Origin: Edaphobacter bradus
Lineage (GTDB): Bacteria; Acidobacteriota; Terriglobia; Terriglobales; Acidobacteriaceae
Assembly (NCBI RefSeq): GCF_025685645.1
Contig: NZ_JAGSYF010000002.1
Span: forward strand, 744,001-808,000
DNA length: 64,000 nt
Direction of reading: 5' to 3'
Shown here: positions 61,019-64,000 of the stretch, in pieces
Layout: each line of letters begins with the position of its first letter
Numbering within the stretch: position 1 is the first letter of the stretch
Translations under genes and position numbers: made by a program
Notes under the pieces: model-generated
What the model was told of the DNA's origin: nothing
The model's input: only the letters and a program-made list of their open reading frames with translations
The model's database searches: none

Positions 61019-61034
61019 AGCAATTCGGTGGCCA
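61019..61034 (-). promoter_or_regulatory. Sigma-54-like -24/-12 promoter of the second PEP-CTERM gene
   Basis: On the minus strand TGGCCACCGAATTGCT keeps TGGC and TTGC with the correct ten-base gap between GG and GC (mismatches only at positions 5-7 of the TGGCACGN4TTGCW consensus). It lies about 65 bases before the start codon. Confidence 0.65.
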
Positions 61035-61196
61035 CTTTTAGAAGCCGCTTAGGGCAACTCCATTTCCCCTAAAGTGCTGCAAAATTGTGCAATCTCGCAA
61101 AACAAGGGGAAAGGGTTTTCCACGTTGCGTGTGTAATGAAATGCACAGTTGCAGTCTTAGTTAACCCCTCCGCCGGCTCGCAATAAGGCGGTCAAT

Positions 61197-61796
61197 TCAG
61201 GCGCGTCGCGCCGCCATCTTACGGCCCTTCGTCGAATGGCTGGTGGATGCCGGCCAGACTGGCGGGGCCTCAGGAGCTTTGGGCGCCTCAGGAACTTCAG
61301 CACGCGGAGCAGCCTCGGGAATCGGCGCCTTCTCAGCTAACGGCTCCAGATAACGCTTCCACGCATCCGACTCTGCAACCTGCTTCAGGATCAGATTGCG
61401 GTCCTTCAACTGCGAGAGGAGATACCGGGCCAGCAACGGTGCCATCACGGCTCTGCGCAGCTCCGGGCGGGCCTCAAACCTCACCAGGTCCCGCACCCGC
61501 GTGCCGTCATCGACCGCTGTGAAGTGGTGCTCATGTTCCAGTCTTCCGAATACGCCGCTCTCAAGGACCTCAAGAAAGTAAGCGAAGGGCCGTAACACCT
61601 CGATGCGGGTCACATAGTTGAGTTCGATCCGCAACAAGCGCCCCGGCCACCGCAGCTTATCTCCCGGCTTCAGCCCACCCGTTCCCGCCTCGCGCTGCGT
61701 GCCTGTCAGGTCCGCGTGAAACCCTGCGCTCGTTGCGAGCCGGTAGCATCGCTCTACCGGTGCATCCACCCAGATCGACAGTTGAATCGTCTTCAT
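61197..61796 (-). CDS. SRPBCC-family ligand-binding/cyclase-like protein
   Basis: 199 residues. MKTIQLSIWVDAPVERCYRL, KPGDKLRWPGRLLRIELNYV, FLEVLESGVFGRLEHEHHFT and DGTRVRDLVRFEARPELRRA correspond to strands and the C-terminal helix of the START/Bet v1-like fold. SRPBCC proteins bind hydrophobic ligands; no enzymatic role can be assigned. The last 45 residues are Ala/Pro-rich and low complexity (PEAPKAPEAPPVWPAS). The helix LKDRNLILKQVAESDAWKRY matches the end of the gene cut at the right edge of the window (63.9 kb), so the two are paralogues. Confidence 0.82.
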   Translation of the reverse strand: MKTIQLSIWVDAPVERCYRLATSAGFHADLTGTQREAGTGGLKPGDKLRWPGRLLRIELNYVTRIEVLRPFAYFLEVLESGVFGRLEHEHHFTAVDDGTRVRDLVRFEARPELRRAVMAPLLARYLLSQLKDRNLILKQVAESDAWKRYLEPLAEKAPIPEAAPRAEVPEAPKAPEAPPVWPASTSHSTKGRKMAARRA

Positions 61797-61851
61797 AGCC
61801 CCTACCCATCCGGAACCGAGGTGCTGTCAAAGATCCATCAAAACCAATCCA

Positions 61852-62760
61852 TTAGGCAAGCAAAAGAACTTTTCCTATCCCGCCATTCTCCGCGGCGGCC
61901 TGCGCGCTCGCAGCCTCGCTCAGCGGAACCCTGCGGCCAATCGGGAGCGCCAACCGCCCAGCCGCAACCGCCTCGGCCACCGCCAGCATCGAAGCAGGGT
62001 CCGGCGCTGAAGAAACCATCTCAACCTTCACCGTCGGGTAAAGCTTCGCGTTCTCCGGAGGCCCGACGACGGTCGCAAACACCCCGCCCGGCCTCACCTT
62101 TCCAAGCATACTCTCTGCAACTTGGCCTCCAACCGTATCGGCCACAGCATCGACTATCCCCAGCCGCCGCATGTCGGCCTCGTCATCCAGCGCCAGGACC
62201 TCATCGGCTCCCAGCAACGCAGCCTCTCTGGCCCGCGCCCCGCGGACCGCGGCAATCACCGCAGCCCCGGCCTGCTTCGCGTAAAACACCGCAACGCGGC
62301 CCACGTATCCCAGCGCCCCGGTCACTACCAGCCTCTGGCCAGCCTGAACCTTCGCTCCCCGCGAGATAATCTGCTCGCCCGTATTGCTGATGACCGCCAG
62401 AGCAGCGGCGTCCACCAGGTCCAGATTCGCCGGAGCCTTCGCCACACCCTCGATACCGGCGGCAATCAGCTCCGCGTAGCACGCGCCTGCACGGCCAAAG
62501 ACCTTGTCCCCGACAGCGAACCCCGTCACTCCCGGCCCCACAGCGCTCACCACGCCGGAGAAGTCATAGCCCAGAATCACCGGAAACTCCAGCGGCATAA
62601 ACGCCTTCATGGCTCCGCTGCGCAGCTTGTAATCAATAGGATTGATGCCCGCGGCAGCGGTCTGCACGAGCACCTGCCCCGCCCCCGCCACCGGATCGGC
62701 CCACTCCTCCAACTTCAGTTTTTCCGGACCACCATACTCCCGCAGAACAACAGCCTTCAA
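61852..62760 (-). CDS. NADPH:quinone oxidoreductase-like (zinc-less medium-chain dehydrogenase)
   Basis: 302 residues. MKAVVLREYGGPEKLKLEEW, VLVQTAAAGINPIDYKLRSG, FPVILGYDFSGVVSAVGPGV, FAVGDKVFGRAGACYAELIA and LVVTGALGYVGRVAVFYAKQ (NADPH-binding Rossmann motif) are typical of the QOR branch of the MDR superfamily. It lacks the zinc ligands of alcohol dehydrogenases. It should reduce quinones or enones with NADPH. Divergent from PadR across 155 bases; PadR-type regulators often control such detoxification genes. Confidence 0.9.
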   Translation of the reverse strand: MKAVVLREYGGPEKLKLEEWADPVAGAGQVLVQTAAAGINPIDYKLRSGAMKAFMPLEFPVILGYDFSGVVSAVGPGVTGFAVGDKVFGRAGACYAELIAAGIEGVAKAPANLDLVDAAALAVISNTGEQIISRGAKVQAGQRLVVTGALGYVGRVAVFYAKQAGAAVIAAVRGARAREAALLGADEVLALDDEADMRRLGIVDAVADTVGGQVAESMLGKVRPGGVFATVVGPPENAKLYPTVKVEMVSSAPDPASMLAVAEAVAAGRLALPIGRRVPLSEAASAQAAAENGGIGKVLLLA

Positions 62761-62878
62761 AGTTGCACCTCAGTTTTCTAGATGCTAAGTCAGATGCGGA
62801 AAGCCGCAGATCCGCCACCCGCCACACAGAAAAATTCAAGAAGCAGCTCTCTCCCACGCCTGCGTTTGCCAAAACGTC

Positions 62879-62907
62879 TTGACAAAGCAAAGTCTATATA
62901 TATAGAT
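62879..62907 (+). promoter_or_regulatory. Promoter with overlapping palindrome before the PadR gene
   Basis: TTGACA at 62879-62884 is followed after 16-17 bases by TATAGA/ATAGAT. TCTATATATATAGA at 62893-62906 is a perfect 14-base palindrome covering the -10 region, a likely operator for the PadR dimer. The transcript would start within a few bases of the GTG at 62916, so the mRNA may be leaderless. Confidence 0.55.
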
Positions 62908-62915
62908 TTCTGACC

Positions 62916-63230
62916 GTGGCACACACGATTCGCTTATCGGCTCAGACTAGAATCTTGTTGTCCGCACTTTTGGAGCGCGCCAGCCAATGGCGTTATGGGT
63001 ACGACCTGAGCAGAGAAACCGGCTTGAAAGCCGGAACCCTATACCCCATCCTCATGCGTCTCAGCGATGCCGAGTGGCTGGAGACGCGATGGGAGGAATC
63101 GAGCGTACCCGGCCGGCCGCCCCGGCATATGTATCGCCTGACACAGGACGGTCGATCGGGGGCCCGCGCCGCAACGAAAGACGCGTCCGTGCCTGCACGT
63201 CTGACGCGTCCGATCTGCAACGAGGTCTGA
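62916..63230 (+). CDS. PadR-family transcriptional regulator
   Basis: 104 residues. The winged-helix sequence ILSALLERASQWRYGYDLS, then ETGLKAGTLYPILMRLSDAE (recognition helix with the family TLYPxLxRL motif), and PGRPPRHMYRLTQDGRSG (wing) are diagnostic of PadR. PadR proteins repress neighbouring transporter or stress genes and are often released by ligands. The GTG start has no Shine-Dalgarno sequence; a strong promoter with a palindromic operator ends about ten bases upstream. The next gene starts four bases after the stop. Confidence 0.9.
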   Translation: MAHTIRLSAQTRILLSALLERASQWRYGYDLSRETGLKAGTLYPILMRLSDAEWLETRWEESSVPGRPPRHMYRLTQDGRSGARAATKDASVPARLTRPICNEV

Positions 63231-63234
63231 CGAC

Positions 63235-63858
63235 GTGCCCGAGACTCTTCTCACACGGATACGCACAAAAGCTCAGTCGTGGTTGAAGCGGGCCATGAAT
63301 GCGCTTCCGAAGGAACAGCGGGAGTGGGGACGTGCAGTGGTCTCGGAGCTCGACGGAATAAGTGGCTTTTGGCCACGCTTGGAATGGATCGTAGGAGGGA
63401 TGACGGCTATGTCGAACGCAACCCTACGCAACATAGTGACTGGTGCCTGGCGCAAACATCCTGGCCAGGAACCGCCTTACACAACAGCAGTGGGGATTGG
63501 ATTCATTCTGCTGTTGATACCTTTCTATTTTGTTTGCGCATGCCTGCTCAATCAGTGGGGCATCGGTTGGTTCTTTACGCCAATCGAGCATTGGCTCTCA
63601 CGCCCCGGACAGGCCGCAGCATTCAACATCATCTCGCCCATCGTGCTGCTGGGCACACTGGCTTCCTGTGTCCTGTTGAATCTGGCGGCCTTGGTAAGCG
63701 TCGGCCGGGAGGAAGAGGCGGGTGAGCGGATCAGGGTAGTTAAGCTGAGGGTGAGATCCTGGAACCTGGCTGCAATTGGACTCGGCCTCGTGCTCACAGG
63801 ACTCCTGCTAGGGTACGCGTTTATTGAGAACTTCGGAGCCAGCGGCCATCTGGGATGA
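63235..63858 (+). CDS. Membrane protein co-transcribed with PadR
   Basis: 207 residues from a GTG start. A basic, helical N terminus (MPETLLTRIRTKAQSWLKRA, then ALPKEQREWGRAVVSEL) precedes four hydrophobic helices: VGIGFILLLIPFYFVCACLL, FNIISPIVLLGTLASCVLLN, LAALVSVG and LAAIGLGLVLTGLLLGYAFI. No family was recognised, but PadR/membrane-protein pairs of this kind are common in Acidobacteria, usually read as a regulator with its target or effector. It lies four bases after padR, so they share a transcript. Confidence 0.75.
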   Translation: MPETLLTRIRTKAQSWLKRAMNALPKEQREWGRAVVSELDGISGFWPRLEWIVGGMTAMSNATLRNIVTGAWRKHPGQEPPYTTAVGIGFILLLIPFYFVCACLLNQWGIGWFFTPIEHWLSRPGQAAAFNIISPIVLLGTLASCVLLNLAALVSVGREEEAGERIRVVKLRVRSWNLAAIGLGLVLTGLLLGYAFIENFGASGHLG

Positions 63859-63894
63859 TGGAGTCCAACAGCTGCGGTTAGCAAGAACCTGGCC

Positions 63895-64000
63895 TTACTC
63901 CTTCGCGCACACTTGCGGCTCTTTTCCCTCACCCAGATACCGCGTCCACTCCCCGTTCTCGGCGACCTGCCGCAGCAGCGTCTGCCTGTCCCGAAGCATC
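63895..64000 (-). CDS. C-terminal end of an SRPBCC-like protein (cut by the window edge)
   Basis: 35 codons, MLRDRQTLLRQVAENGEWTR then YLGEGKEPQVCAKE and a stop at 63895. It aligns with the helix LKDRNLILKQVAESDAWKRY of the SRPBCC protein at 61197-61796, so it is the C terminus of a paralogue. The first Met shown is only where the window ends; the true start lies beyond 64000. Confidence 0.65.
   Translation of the reverse strand, partial: MLRDRQTLLRQVAENGEWTRYLGEGKEPQVCAKE

Overview
The window looks like a chromosomal segment of a soil Acidobacteriota member, probably class Terriglobia (Granulicella/Edaphobacter/Terriglobus-like). This is inferred from several features: GC-rich Gram-negative DNA carrying lpxC, an Oar-like TonB-dependent receptor with an N-terminal carboxypeptidase-regulatory domain, PEP-CTERM exported proteins, multidomain SpoIIE phosphatases, and dispersed palindromic repeats between genes. 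No tRNA, rRNA, CRISPR array, transposase, integrase or phage gene was recognised.

Layout. 0-3 kb: the start of an isoaspartyl peptidase, then a beta-class DNA methyltransferase fused to a PD-(D/E)XK-like nuclease domain, with a small partner ORF downstream. 3-11.6 kb: housekeeping genes (VOC protein, FmdB zinc ribbon, Mth938-like protein, class II aldolase, rpiA, poxB, CDP-alcohol phosphatidyltransferase, greA, ruvX, mltG). 11.7-17 kb: a lipoprotein, the TonB-dependent receptor and coaBC. 17-27.2 kb: a partner-switching signalling district with three SpoIIE-type phosphatases, an RsbW-like kinase and two STAS antagonists. It also holds a secreted beta-sandwich-like protein, a PEP-CTERM protein and a 181-bp direct repeat bounding one of the phosphatases. 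27.4-40.3 kb: a DUF1569/DinB-like protein, mnmE, tandem AhpD-like genes (the first frameshifted), a Tat-exported alpha/beta hydrolase with its AraC regulator, an SPFH protein, a TonB-domain protein, a hexose-phosphate mutarotase, an S9 peptidase and a GT87-like protein. 40.4-48.9 kb: maf followed by a region remodelled by tandem duplication, with membrane glycosyltransferase-like paralogues, acyltransferase-3 paralogues, and truncated or chimeric remnants with traceable breakpoints. 48.8-64 kb: an M20 peptidase, lpxC, folK, a TPR/ClC pair, a ferritin-like/VIT1 fusion, a DUF3500 protein, a secreted GH5 glycosidase, a second PEP-CTERM protein with a sigma-54-like promoter, SRPBCC proteins, a quinone-oxidoreductase-like enzyme and a PadR/membrane-protein pair.

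Main themes. (1) Partner-switching regulators and phosphatases with different sensor inputs (membrane, GAF, 7TMR-DISM) are concentrated in about 10 kb, and two phosphatase genes lie downstream of copies of one 181-bp repeat. (2) Both PEP-CTERM genes have -24/-12 (sigma-54-like) elements upstream, linking them to the known sigma-54 control of PEP-CTERM genes. (3) Seven intergenic palindromes share outer arms while their inner stems vary in a compensatory way, which points to a REP-like family selected for structure. (4) The surface-polysaccharide locus shows clear marks of recent recombination. (5) The methyltransferase-nuclease fusion is the best candidate for a compact defence system.
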